Positions 24,338 to 36,439 of a stretch of DNA of 64,000 nucleotides are shown in pieces. Made by a program: the position numbers and the translations under genes. The notes under the pieces were generated by a model that did not search any database, was not told the DNA's origin, and saw only the letters and a program-made list of their open reading frames with translations. The DNA is from Populus alba. Its lineage: Eukaryota > Streptophyta > Magnoliopsida > Malpighiales > Salicaceae. Numbering within the stretch: the first letter of the stretch is position 1; each line of letters opens with the position of its first letter. The stretch spans positions 17,948,333 to 18,012,332 of the forward strand of contig NC_133293.1 in the NCBI RefSeq assembly GCF_005239225.2, written 5' to 3'.

Positions 24338-26802
24338 TAACTAGAATAAGATTTTGTAATTTGAACAGAGATGAGTATATTAAAAGAGCATGCCATTATA
24401 ATCCTAGTATAGGGCACTTACGAAGGAAAAGAATGCTGATTTTAGCTTCGAACTTTGTTCTCTTCTGTAGGAAGCTGTTCTGAGACTTGTAATGTATGCA
24501 AAAAGATTGTGCATTGATATGCAGATCTCTTCTGGAAACAAATTATTATCTTCTATATACATCGCTAGGTCAAGAAACTGGATAAGCAAATATGAAATAT
24601 GATCTTCAATTAACACCAGCATTTGATTTGAATCCTTATGTTAGTTGAATCAGCTCTTAAAGCCAAAGATGCTAGGTAAGCAGGTGTAGTTTCAGCACCA
24701 ACAAGCTAGAACCTTTTAATTCTTATTCTAGGTCTGAAAAGATCGATATCCTGTTCTTACATCACTGGATCAGTTGGATGGGTGGCAATCCCAAATATTG
24801 TAAACAATTCCCAGTTTAATGTAATAGTTTTAGCTAAGACTAGGCTGACCACATCGCCGCGACAAACTTCTTTTCACAAAACTTCAAGAAAGAAAAATGG
24901 AAATATTGAAGGTTGATCTTCTTTTTCCTATGCAATGACCGAATATGAACCTAGAATCCTCCCGGTTTGAAGCTATTACCGTTGAACTTTGGTTATGTGA
25001 TACTAAGAGTTGCTCTGCCCATAGATAAAGCAAAATATCCATGAATTCAACCAGGTAGAATGGTAGTTGAGAGAGCGGGAATCAATGCAAGATATCACAG
25101 AGGATATTAATTCTGCAGCTACCTTAGTTTGATAGGATGATGAAAAGGGAAGAAAGGGATCGGCGCCGTTGAAAAAAATGTCAGATTGACTAATAAATCG
25201 TTCACTTCATTTCCTGTTTAATAGGATCATACCCCCAATGAGCTGCCATGATAATGAAAGTCAAATTGTTTCTCCAAAAAAAAATAGAATAGAACAAAAA
25301 AGACCATCAAAGTATTCAGATACCCAGCATGCATGATCTGTTTAACCAGACAACTGAATCTAAACAGCTACCTAGTCATTGAAATTCTGTCAAGCTGATT
25401 GTATAGAGAACCATTAGTGCACTCCAACTCAATATATAAATGGTGGTGGTGGTGGAAAATAGCAGCACTTGGTCCGTGGCAAGAAACCTGGAGCCGGCAT
25501 TATACTGGATTCACAAGTCTCCAACCACAAAACGCAGGGATGATGCCCAAATTTGTTTCAAGCGGTCTGACTTTGACCGGGCTAAAATAATCAGAACATA
25601 GACCAGAAAAAAAAAATCATTAGCATTTGCTTTGAACGATGACGTGGTGTTAAAGCAACAAACCCAGACAAGCTGTTTGGTTGATTTTATATTACTGTGT
25701 TCACCAGTGTATGATGGAAACATGTTTTTTTACTAGCTTGATGCAAAAACAGGGAGTAAATTAGGGTCCAGAGAAGTCCTAGACCAAGATGGGGGAAATG
25801 ATTCTAAAGAAGATAGTACTGGAATTGATTTTACAAGGCTTCTATTTTATTTCCTCACAAACATTTCCTTTCTTTCCTTTCATTTATCAGGTGCAAGTAC
25901 GACCATGGATTAAATTTGTATTGCAAACTCATGGTTATTTTTGTGTTTTAAAAACATTTTGAAAAAATATATATATATTTTTTTACTTCAAATTAATTTG
26001 ATATGCTAATATTAAAAATAAATATTTAAATATAAAAAAATATTATTTGAATATATTTTCAAACAAAAAACATTTTAAAAACAACCAATAATACCAAATG
26101 GAGAGTCTGTCTCATATAGCCATCAATAATAAAAACACTTCCCTTGCAAGTTAAGAGAGTCCTGCAGTTTCGAAACTGCTTGGATGCATAACCCTTTGTT
26201 GATAGGTCTCTTAACGTGCATCACAAATCTCCAGCATGCCTGGAAAATATCTGCTTATGAACCGGGACGATTCTGTCAATCTAGATACGGAATTCATAGT
26301 TTCTTCCACTTTAATTTCTGTGGACGCCTGAAAAGCATCTCTAACCTGTAGTGATTTGGGTGCCTGTTTAAAAAAAGTCAGCATTAAGCTGTCCTGTTGC
26401 TTGCACCGTTAAAAATGTTTGTCTATAGAATATGACAAGATGCATTTATTTAATTCTGCTGTCAATGACAAGTATGGAGTAACAGAGCACGCCATCAAAA
26501 TCTTATGTATGATTTAGCCAAGGAAAGTCAAAATTATAGTGATGGCGGCCCATTCTAAACCAAAATTACAGCATCAGAAGACAAAAGGGTGACCATCTCA
26601 AACTCCGACTCCCTAGTAGTTAAGTTATATGGCAAGTAAACATTCTGGGGCGTCATGCTGATTTAGCTTCCATCTCGGAAAGAGACCAGTAAGTAGAATA
26701 TATAGTGTTGCACAACTCGAAATAAAAAGAAATGCAATCACTGGAAGGATTGCCAAAAAAAAAGTGGAAATATTGCAATTAAATATGGTGGAAATTCAAG
26801 TA
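24338..26802. other. Spacer between convergent TPR and GMT1 genes
   Basis: The TPR gene and the minus-strand GMT1 gene point toward each other here, so both 3' UTRs fall in this region. An AT-rich MITE-like repeat lies near 25935-26095. No other gene was recognised. Confidence 0.55.
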
Positions 26803-29800
26803 TCACCAAAACCAGGAAATGCGGCTGTCAACAGCCTTAACAGTAGTGGGTAACAGGGGCATTCGCCCAAACTCAGCAACAAATCTATTGAGGCATCTCG
26901 TTCTTTTTTCGCTGTGCCCTCCCAAGCTACTAATTCCAGTCGAACCAATCTCATGTAGCTTACCTAAAATTTCAACAGCCAAGAAGAAATATAAATATTT
27001 CCAAGTCACAAACAAATAAGGAGGAGAAAAAACAAAAAATTATCTTTAAAAATCTTCAAAGCAATATTTAAAGCAGAAGCATTTTTAAGGATGCAACATG
27101 TGGGGGGGAGGGGGATTTCTTCTCCCTTGTTGCTGATTCCAATAATAGAAAAGGTTCAGAAATATTGAAAAGGCAAATTTTACACAATTTGACAGAATGT
27201 GTCTTGAACAGAAATCCGGATCATAACTGGCGCACAGTTCTAGCATTCACCAAGATGCACTGCTTATTGATAAATGATAGTTACCAAAACGGAGCAGTAG
27301 GGCTTATTTGGGGTTTGGGAAGTAAACAATGGTGTTCACAGAGTGGAAATAAAGTTGCCCCAGTATCATGCTTCTCCTATTTCTTACATCCCACCCTTAG
27401 AGAAACAAAGTTCCTAAAGTTTCCTGTGGATATGTAAAAATGATACAATTCCTGTACACCAGACCTAAAGCTCCATTACTCAACCATGCCAGACCACAAC
27501 AAATTCGTACAAAATTTACAATTTGGAATTAAAATTTCATCAGAGGTATGATGAATAGTGAGCACAGCAGGCACGCCTTATACACGGAACAAGTTACAAA
27601 AACCATGTTATACCAGAAGACATGATATTTTAAACGCTAGGTACTTTCATCAGTCAACCTTGGGTCTAAGGCTCTAGAGAGAAACCAACTAATGTCCAGC
27701 TCATGTTATTAAAACCTGTAAGTGTCATGCACAGTTTGCATCATTCTCCTTGATTGGACCCTTAGAACAGTAAACCCTGAAATGGAACTACATGTTTGCA
27801 AACCAAGATACATTACAACTTTGTGTGTTATCAAATTCACAGAAGCTCACTGTAGCACGACACAGTATAATAAGATGCAGGCCCGATTAGAGTTGGTGCA
27901 CAATAGTACAGAGTCTCCACAGACTGCTCACTGGCACACTATCTTGCAAAAAATCCTCCAATATGGTAAGAGACAATGCAAGGGTTTTTAGTTTATCATC
28001 TTTACTTAATTTTAGTCTATTACTTAGTTGATGAACTGAGAACATTAGTGTAGATATATTCGCAACCCTGGTCTGATGCAGATGGTTTTAGCATATAATG
28101 AATGAAGACCATTGCTTTCTCTTTAACTGAAACATTATTACTTGGATGACATCATCTTTCACCTCCTTGGCTCACAAAGAAAAATTGAGATATCAATTAT
28201 TTCTATGAAACAGCAACAAGCAAAGACATGGTGTAAATACGAAGACAAGGAAACGAAAAAATGGTCTACCAGATGTGAGAATAAGGCAAGCTGACCAGGG
28301 AAATCAGTGAATTTAGCCTTGCAGGAGCTAATAACAGAACACAATTTTCTAATGGCCACAAAAGAATAAATCTTTCTATCATCCCTATTTTGGCAGTGAA
28401 GAAGAAGTTTCAAGTTTAACCACTAAAATAGTTCAAGAAATGGCTGTTTTGGTAGTTTCATTGCACAGGATTTTATATAAAAATACATGGTGCATTCCAG
28501 AGCATTTCATAACATAACACCCCTTAAATTAGGAAAGTACTAGTAATATTAGCAACCATGAAATTAGAGGGGATAAACAGATGAAAGCTACAGTGAGATA
28601 GATCATTTACCTTTCACCCATATAGGGGGGGCACCAGTTGCATTTGCAACAAGAAAAGACATCGCAATATCTTCACAATTTCTGGTGAATCCATTCCAAG
28701 ATTAAGAAGAAAAGTAGAAATTGAATAAATATAACAGAAACAGTGGCCAAGTAAAAAACTAAATACAAGACAAACCTATTCTTGGTCACAAATTCTTTGA
28801 TTGATGCTGGCATCTCATTTGTGTACAGCCTAAGATACTTCTTGTTGAAAAAAGCTGCTTTTGAGAGTACCATACTGTAAGTGCCTGTCCACCACACAGA
28901 CCACCATCCACCGTATGTATAGTATTCCTTTTTTCCATGCTGCACATAGTTTGAGAAAATGAAATGGTTTATGAAAAATCCTATATCCTCAATCATGCCT
29001 AATTGTTAAAAAAATTGCTAAAGAATAAATTACAAATGGAATAAATTGTGCCTAATTACAATTTGCATATTGGCACTTCAAGAACAAACTATTTCTAGGT
29101 AGAGTTCATAACTGTCTTGAACTAATGATTACAGTTGTAATTTCAAGCACAAACATATAGTTTTCAATAAGTTAATGAAGCAGTAAATGCTTCCTAAAAC
29201 TTGCCTTCAAATTGATATATGAACCTGCCATCATTTAGTGCTATTTCCTCTAACATGTGCCAATGAAGAAGAACATAAAAGAACATTAGAAATAGATCGA
29301 GTAAATAGGGTCTGTGTGTAGTCTTGACACCATAAATAAGAAAATGGCTTTGGCCAGAAGATAACCCATGAAGGCCTTTCAGCATGCAAAAATCACACTT
29401 TAGTTATATGTTCTGACACAAACATAATCCTCCTTACAAAGTTGAGCTTGATGTGTGTGTGTGAAGCTTGGAAATATCAATACCAAACATAATTGTCATA
29501 TGAACTAACTGCAAACTTGAAAGTGATGGGCAAAACAGAATATGAAATGCAAGATCTTCAAGAAGCCATACAGATTTATCAACCCAGTGGGCACGAGGAA
29601 CAAACCCCACCATTGCATCTGGGGCACTTTGCCAAACCTTGAAAGCAAACTCCACAGAGGAACAAGGAAATATAACATCATCATCGATCGAAAAAACAGC
29701 ATCTGTCTTCAATCCAGATATTTCTTTGAATCTGTTGTTCAAACTGTCTTCCTTGTTAATATCAAAACTCAATTTGATTTTCTTCAGCCCTTTAGTTTTC

Positions 29801-31137
29801 AATTCTACCACATGGTTTAGAAATTTGGAAAGAGAATCTGAAGGAGGATTGGGCTCACTCCACACAATATGTATAGATTTAAGCCCTGCACATGATGAAT
29901 AATGAGAAATGGATTGCTTCAACAGATCATATCTTTTCCATGTGTTCATTACGATAGCATATCCTTTCCTGTATACAAAATATATAATCAATCACAAAAC
30001 AATAAGATCTAACATGCTCTGCCATAATGCAGAGTATTAAAGATATCTTTTCTTTCTTTTTTTAACCATGGAGTATTAGAGATATCAACAAGGCAGTTCT
30101 AAACATATTCCAACTTCTGAGTTCTGGCTAAAAAAAAGAGAAACAATTTACTGATAGATGTTTTAACTTATTGAAACATTACAGTGCATTTCTGCAACAA
30201 ATTATTCTAGTTAGATTCATGAAGGGCTCGATCTATTAACGCAAAATTACTTCAATTTTGACATAAACACCAAACAACCATGCTTAAATATGGAAAAGAT
30301 ATCATAACATTCAAACGAAATTGGTGTTCTATCGGAGCAATGGCCAGCTCAATTTCTGCAGGTTGGAACATTGAACCCCTAAAGTTGATTTTTCCATGAC
30401 GGATTCAGTTCCATTACATACTATTCCTACTTACTTTTCAAAAACTATGCATCCTAAAGATACAAACATCAAGGAATGCCCCTTTCACAACTCTGCTGTT
30501 CATCTTCGGAATGAAAACAGGTCGAATTTCTCATTTCCAAATTGTCATTTCTCGTTGTCCACTCTAATCTGGTTTGAAAGCAAATATATAAATTTTCATT
30601 ATTTAAATTCTTGACCTTATACAACGAAAAAGAATGAACTTTCCCAGTTCAGCATCCACGCGCATGTATACAAGTAAAACTAAAAGCTTTATTACTGATA
30701 CTACCCACATTTAAGTCAAATCAAGAAACTTCCATGCTAGACAAATTAGTTTTCCTGGTTCACTTTCATTGACAAGAAGTAAGAATTACTATAGTCATTT
30801 CTTAACCAAATCTGAATAAATCTTCAATAACGATTCATGGTTAATGATAATAAAAGAAAAAAATATCATCTAACTTTTTAAAAATGGAAAGGATTGGTAT
30901 ATAATTATCACCACTTCTAGTAATTAGTTATACGCACTCTGGAAGAGGAAACTGATCAACAGAATCGCTGTAATTAGTCCATCCCATAAAATCGGACGTG
31001 CGGGTACCGACCACGAGTACCGTAAACGCGATGCAGCATAGTAGAAGGAGCTTGATCTTCGACGATTTAACAGCTGTGATCGCGAGTTGCCGGAATCTCT
31101 GCACCCCGCGACGGTTAGCCAATAACGTCCCTCTCAT
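26803..31137 (-). CDS. GMT1: GT64 glycosyltransferase: GIPC mannosyltransferase GMT1 / EPC1
   Basis: Five minus-strand exons: 30938-31137, 29572-29968, 28776-28939, 28611-28681 and 26803-26963. They join in frame to 330 residues, close to the roughly 334 of Arabidopsis EPC1. The start MRGTLLANRRGVQRF is followed by a signal anchor at about residues 29-44 (KLLLLCCIAFTVLVVG), typical of a Golgi type II transferase. The GT64 domain carries GYAIVMNTWKRYDLLKQS, the metal-binding DDD in FSIDDDVIFPC, GGWWSVWWTGTYSMVLSKAA and the tail VKAVDSRISWFW. EPC1/GMT1 adds mannose to glycosyl inositol phosphorylceramides of the plasma membrane, and mutants show growth and cell-adhesion defects. Exon 1 uses donor GTGCGT at 30937, because the alternative GTATAAC would break the frame. 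Introns are long (up to 1.6 kb). The metal-binding and Trp-rich motifs are intact. Confidence 0.92.
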
Positions 31138-34100
31138 TACCGCCAGTGTTAACGCCTCTTTTTTCTTTATCTTCTCTCCACTTTGAAAACAGTAACTCGG
31201 CGAGTAACTCGCCGATTAACCAGTCAAAGTCGACTCAGTTACCAGCGAATTTGAGTGGGTGAAGCATTAAAACTAAGGCAGGGAGAGGGGAAGAAGGTGA
31301 TGGACACGTGTCGTGAGTTTGTTTACACTGCATCGAATTATTTTTTTGTATGATAATGCGTGATGTCTGGACTCTGGTGCTTGAAAATGAGTCTCGCTTT
31401 CAGGCTGTTTGGGTTTTCTTTTCGTTGGCAAAACAAGAACGATTTTTTTAAAGTGTGGGCAAGGAGACAGATGTTAGTGTGTTAATGCAAGTGATAGATT
31501 ACACCTGATTCGAAACTTACCCGTCTGATGGGCATTAGCGATTCGAGATTATGAGATTAGTTTGATGAAATCTGGGTCTATGCCGTTGTCGTCGTCTTAT
31601 GATGGCCGTCCAAATGGATTTACTGGATTTGTTTCGTCCATGGGCTGGGCTCCCCTTTTCCCTAATTCGAGCTGGTTAGTTATGAGAATATTAAAAGATT
31701 TAAAATTATTAAAAAATATTAATTTAAAATAAATAAAATAAACCTTATTTTAAAAAAAAAAAAGTAAAAACGAACCCTCCAAATCTCTTTCTGATACTAA
31801 TATCATATTTAGAATTTAGAATTGCGGTATATATTATTTTTTTAAAAATAAATTTTGTTTTAAAAACATATTAGAATAGTATTTCTAATATTTTTTAGTA
31901 TTGATATATTAAACAATAAAAAAATATTAAAAATAATTCAAAGCTAAATTTTTTAAAAAAAATTCTAAAAAATACGGTACAACCGCACGAAAGAAACATT
32001 ATCTAAAGAAGTGTTTAACACCATTTTTTCTTCTATTTTTAGATATTTTTCAAAAATATTATAACTTAAACTCAAAAAAAAAAGTCGAAGTCAATGGCCC
32101 TTGCGATAAGGGATGAGTCTTCCATGGGGGGAAGCTTTTCTTTTTCCAAAGAGCGCTAGAAGCTAATAATTTAAAATAATATTTAATTGATATTTTTTAT
32201 AATTTTAATATGTTAATATTAAAAATATAAAAATATTTTAAATTATTAAATATATTGTTTACCCCTAAATGGATGCACTTTCAAGATAACAAATGAACAT
32301 GCGAATACAATACTTAATATTGAAGTGTATTGTTTTTTTTATATAGTTTTAATATTTTAAAAAATACAATACGCAATGAGTGAATTGTGTTTTTTTAAAA
32401 TAAAGTTATAAAAAAAATTAAAAATATATCAATTTAATATTTTTTAAAAAAAAAAAATTAAAAGGTGTATGAACTTACAATAACAAACACACATATCCTG
32501 GCGAGGCTACGGAGCCTGAAGGAGAAGAGTAGCCATCCCATATAATTATACATATTATTTAGCAAGATTTTATTTACGAGTGGTTGCTAAAGAACACTGT
32601 CAAGGGTTGAAAGTTTGTGAATAAACTTTATTTTTGGATTTTACAAAAGGAAAAAAGTGCAGTTCATATATATGTTAATTGGTATATTTTAAACTCGACA
32701 ACATTATAAATTATAATTTTTTTCTATTATCTCAGAATCATGTCGATAATTTATATAGTCAATAAATTAAGATTCACGTGTCTATAAGAAACCATTGACA
32801 ATTTTGATATTAATTACAAACTTGATAAATTTTTGTACAATGAAAAATACCAATAACAACTCGAGATGTGCGAGGAGAATAGTAGAGAAAAATAAATAAT
32901 TTATATAGATATTTAGCATTGATACTCCTTGAATTTTCCAATGATTTTTTTTTATTTGAAAATTTTTAATCATCGCATAGAGTTTTTATTTATCTGATTT
33001 TTTCAAATCCTTTTCAGTTGTTTCATGAAAAATATTTTACATAAAAAAACTTTATAGATTTTTCTGTATTTGCTTCTTGAAATATTTTATTTTCACGTAT
33101 TTATTTTTCATAAAATATATATTTTTTTAAAATAATTAATATAAAATATAAAAACATTTTACTTCATGGCTAACTCTTTTGGACTGCTAGGCAAAGCAAA
33201 ACTACCAGTCTTTAATTAATCCGAAAAAGTTACACAGGGGAACACGCGAGGGCAGGTGAGCAGGTGACGGATCAAGAGTTAAAAATCAATTATTTTATTA
33301 AACTAACTTTGACATTATACACTATATTTAAAAAACAAAAAACAAAAAAAACAAGTGTTCATAAATAAAGAGCATGTTATTTTATTATAAAACTAAAGTT
33401 TGCAATGTAATTATATGTGAAGCCCTGTGTAAAAAAAAAAAATTATATAACTAATCAAATAATATTTTTAAAAGCATAAGCTATTACAGTATCAAATAGT
33501 CTCATCCATGGTTCGCTGCTAGAGCCACGCCAAGTTTAAGATTCTCTCAATTGATCTGTCTGTTATCACTTATAACCCAAATAACCTTAAACTTTGAAAT
33601 ATAGTTGTTAGTTGTTACATCCAGCCCTGGAGTTGACTAGGTCAAATGACCAGGTACAGGTTAACCTCGAAAAATAAAAAAGAATTACGTGGAGCAATTT
33701 CATTAGTTCCATAAGCATCCCAACATCTCCGTGCTAGATCACTTTCTCAATCATCAAGTGATCACTTAATAACTGTCGGATTTTCATAACCTTCAACCTA
33801 AATAAGATTTTTGAAAACCCTAATCATTCGGCTTCATCGTTTAAACACAAACATCAAACAAATCAAAGTAAAGCAAACCATGCGAAAAGGTTGGAATAAA
33901 TATACAGTCATCTCTCTATGTTTGATTATTTTGTTCTTATTGATTTGGTATTCGATTATTCTAAAAGGTTTTATTTAGTAATCAATGTCGAAAAGAAACG
34001 ATTTAGTGATAGATAAAGCACACAACTCCTTGGCTTTGATTTGAGAACCAGTGCTTTCAAATCCTGATGCGGAGAGACAACTCACTAATACATGTGTTGT

Positions 34101-34762
34101 GATTTGAGTTTGTAATATCGCATATCGGAGGGTATTAAAACAACGCGCGTGGACTCAGGCTATAAGAAAAGGAAGCGAGAGGGTAGGCTAATCAATTTAA
34201 TGATTGACACGTGGTTCAACGGCTCATACAATATTAAATAAAAAACTGTTTTATAAAAATTGTGTTTAAAATTTAATTTTTTAATAAATCTTATTGTATA
34301 AAATACAATTTAATTTATTATTAAACATCTACCTATATTTATTTTACCATAAATATAAAAACACTTGAAAAACAAACATCCAGCTATGGAGTCAAATAAA
34401 ATTTAGATAAATATTTAATTCAAACCAAATTATAAAACTTAACCTAGTAATAAAAATCATTTGAAATAATCTAAATACTGTGTAATTTTGAGTATTTTAA
34501 AAATAATATGATTATAATTATTTTTTAAATTTTTTTTTAATAATTTTTTTTTATTTTTTAAAAATTATTTTTGATATTAATATATCAAACTAATTTAAAA
34601 ATATTAAAAATTTATTAATTTAAAAAAAAAATAATTTTTTTATCAATATTTTAAAAACGCAGTGTGCAATTAGGGTGCTAAAAAACCTGCTTGATTGAAA
34701 TAACCTAATTAGTAACTACTCCTTTTTTTTTTCCTCTGCTCGAACGGGCTCGAGCTTCTTCA
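31138..34762. other. Divergent spacer between GMT1 and the KDSR gene
   Basis: These 3.6 kb separate two genes transcribed away from each other, so both promoters lie here. Much of it is AT-rich repeat (31810-32000 and 34480-34670 resemble the MITE-like family). No protein frame with a recognisable domain was found. Confidence 0.6.
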
Positions 34763-36439
34763 ATGGCGGACTCAAACCTCTTCTACATCTCCCTCGTCCT
34801 CCTCCCTCTCATCCTCCTCTTTCTTCTATTCCTAATCACCAGACCCCGACCCATCCAAATCCCAATAAAGAAACGCCATATCTTCATCACCGGCGGATCC
34901 AGCGGCATCGGTCTAGCCCTGGCACACCGGGCCGCATCAGAGGGAGCCCGTGTCTCAATTTTATCCAGGTCCATAGATAAGCTAGAAGAAGCTAAGAACG
35001 CAATCAGACAGTCCACCGGCATCGACGTGGCAATTTTTGCTGCTGATGTGAGAGATTTTGAAGCAGTACAGAGAGCCGTTGATGAAGCTGGCCCCATAGA
35101 TTTCTTGGTTGTGAATCAAGGGATTTTTGTGGCTCAGGAATTGGAGGAGCAGAAATTGGAAGAGGTCAGGTTCATTATAGATGTTAATTTGATGGGGAGT
35201 TTCAATATGATTAAAGCCGCCTTACCTGGAATGAAGAGAAGCAGGAAGGATCGGGGACCTGGTTCTATTGCTCTCATGTCTTCCCAGGCTGGCCAGGTAC
35301 TGATCAATTTATATTGTCCTGTTCTTTTGCGTGCGTGCGTGTTCATTTAGTGGTTCAATGAAGGTAGTAAGAGTCTATGTTATTGATCGTTCATGTGGGA
35401 TTGTTTTTGTTTAGGTAGGTATTTATGGATACACAGCTTACTCGGCTAGTAAATTTGGTCTCCGGGGTTTAGCAGAAGCATTGCAACAGGAGGTTATTGG
35501 GGACAATATCCATGTCTCTCTAGTATTCCCTCCGGATACCGAAACTCCTGGTCTGACTGAAGGTATGGAATTTGTGCGGGACAAGGTCATGGTATGTTAT
35601 GACATATTAGCATTCCCTAGCGTGGGCTAATTTGGTTGAGTTTATTTTGGATTCTAAGATTTGGCATCTGATTGATGTGCAAACTCAGTTTAGGCTCCTG
35701 TCCTACAAGCCCTGCCCAAGGGACCGTGTCGGTTTTTTATATAACGATGGCCTTTTCATGATGATTGATATGTTTAAACTTGAGGCGCGAGAGATTGCGA
35801 TACTGCATAATGATATATTAGATCGCTGTTATTAGTGAAAGTCACGATGAAGAGCACATAGGAAGATATATCTTTGATATGTATTTAATAGTTGGTCAGG
35901 AAAAGTTGTTGTGTTATTCAGGTAAATTATGGATTTTAATTCCCAAGTTCATTAAATTTACTGCAATACTGTGTTATGTAGTTCTGATAGACTCTGTACA
36001 TATGAATGTGTAGACTTTGTTATATGCGTTGCTTGTTAAATTTGCATCCACATCAAAGTTTGGAGGGATCCGTTCTGTTGTAACTCGATTGCTGTTTGGA
36101 ACTAAAGGATGAATTTTCATTGCAGAAAACAAAAGAAAACCACAACTCACAAGTATCATAGCAGCATCCTCTGGTGCAATGAAAGCCGATGAAGTTGCAA
36201 AGAAAGCTTTAGATGGCATTAAATCTGGTAGTTTTACAATCCCGTGCAACTCCGAAGGAATCTTATTGGCCATAGCGACTGCTGGTTTATCTCCTCAGAG
36301 ATCATACTTGATGGCATTTGTTGAGGTGGTTGCTGCTGGTATATTACGTATCGCAGCTCTGTGTTTCCAATGGAATTGGTATGGAAGCATTGAGAAATGG
36401 CACGTGCAAAAAAACCGTAAGCATCAAATGCCCCCTTAA
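34763..36439 (+). CDS. TSC10: 3-ketodihydrosphinganine reductase (KDSR, TSC10-like)
   Basis: Three exons, 34763-35296, 35415-35562 and 36126-36439, join in frame to 331 residues, close to the roughly 327 of Arabidopsis TSC10A. The enzyme uses NADPH to reduce 3-ketodihydrosphinganine to dihydrosphinganine, the second step of sphingolipid synthesis in the ER. A hydrophobic N-terminus (about 6-25) anchors it. TGGSSGIG at 43-50 is the cofactor-binding loop. The short-chain dehydrogenase catalytic pair is Y187 and K191 in YSASK, preceded by SSQAGQ. A second hydrophobic region (LLAIATAGLSPQRSYLMAF and FVEVVAAGILRIAALCFQW) near the C-terminus also fits TSC10. All motifs are intact. The second intron is about 560 bases and holds no recognised gene. 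Confidence 0.94.

Noticed and set aside
27165..27991. Two plus-strand frames inside GMT1
   Set aside because: They lie in the fourth intron of the minus-strand GMT1 gene and have no domain.
29542..29902. Plus-strand frames over GMT1 exon 2
   Set aside because: Antisense shadows of the conserved GT64 coding exon.
30931..30937. Donor GTATAAC at the end of GMT1 exon 1
   Set aside because: It would leave the next exon out of frame. GTGCGT four bases upstream keeps the frame.
35632..35835. Frame in KDSR intron 2
   Set aside because: The intron is needed to join exon 2 and exon 3 in frame; the frame has no domain.
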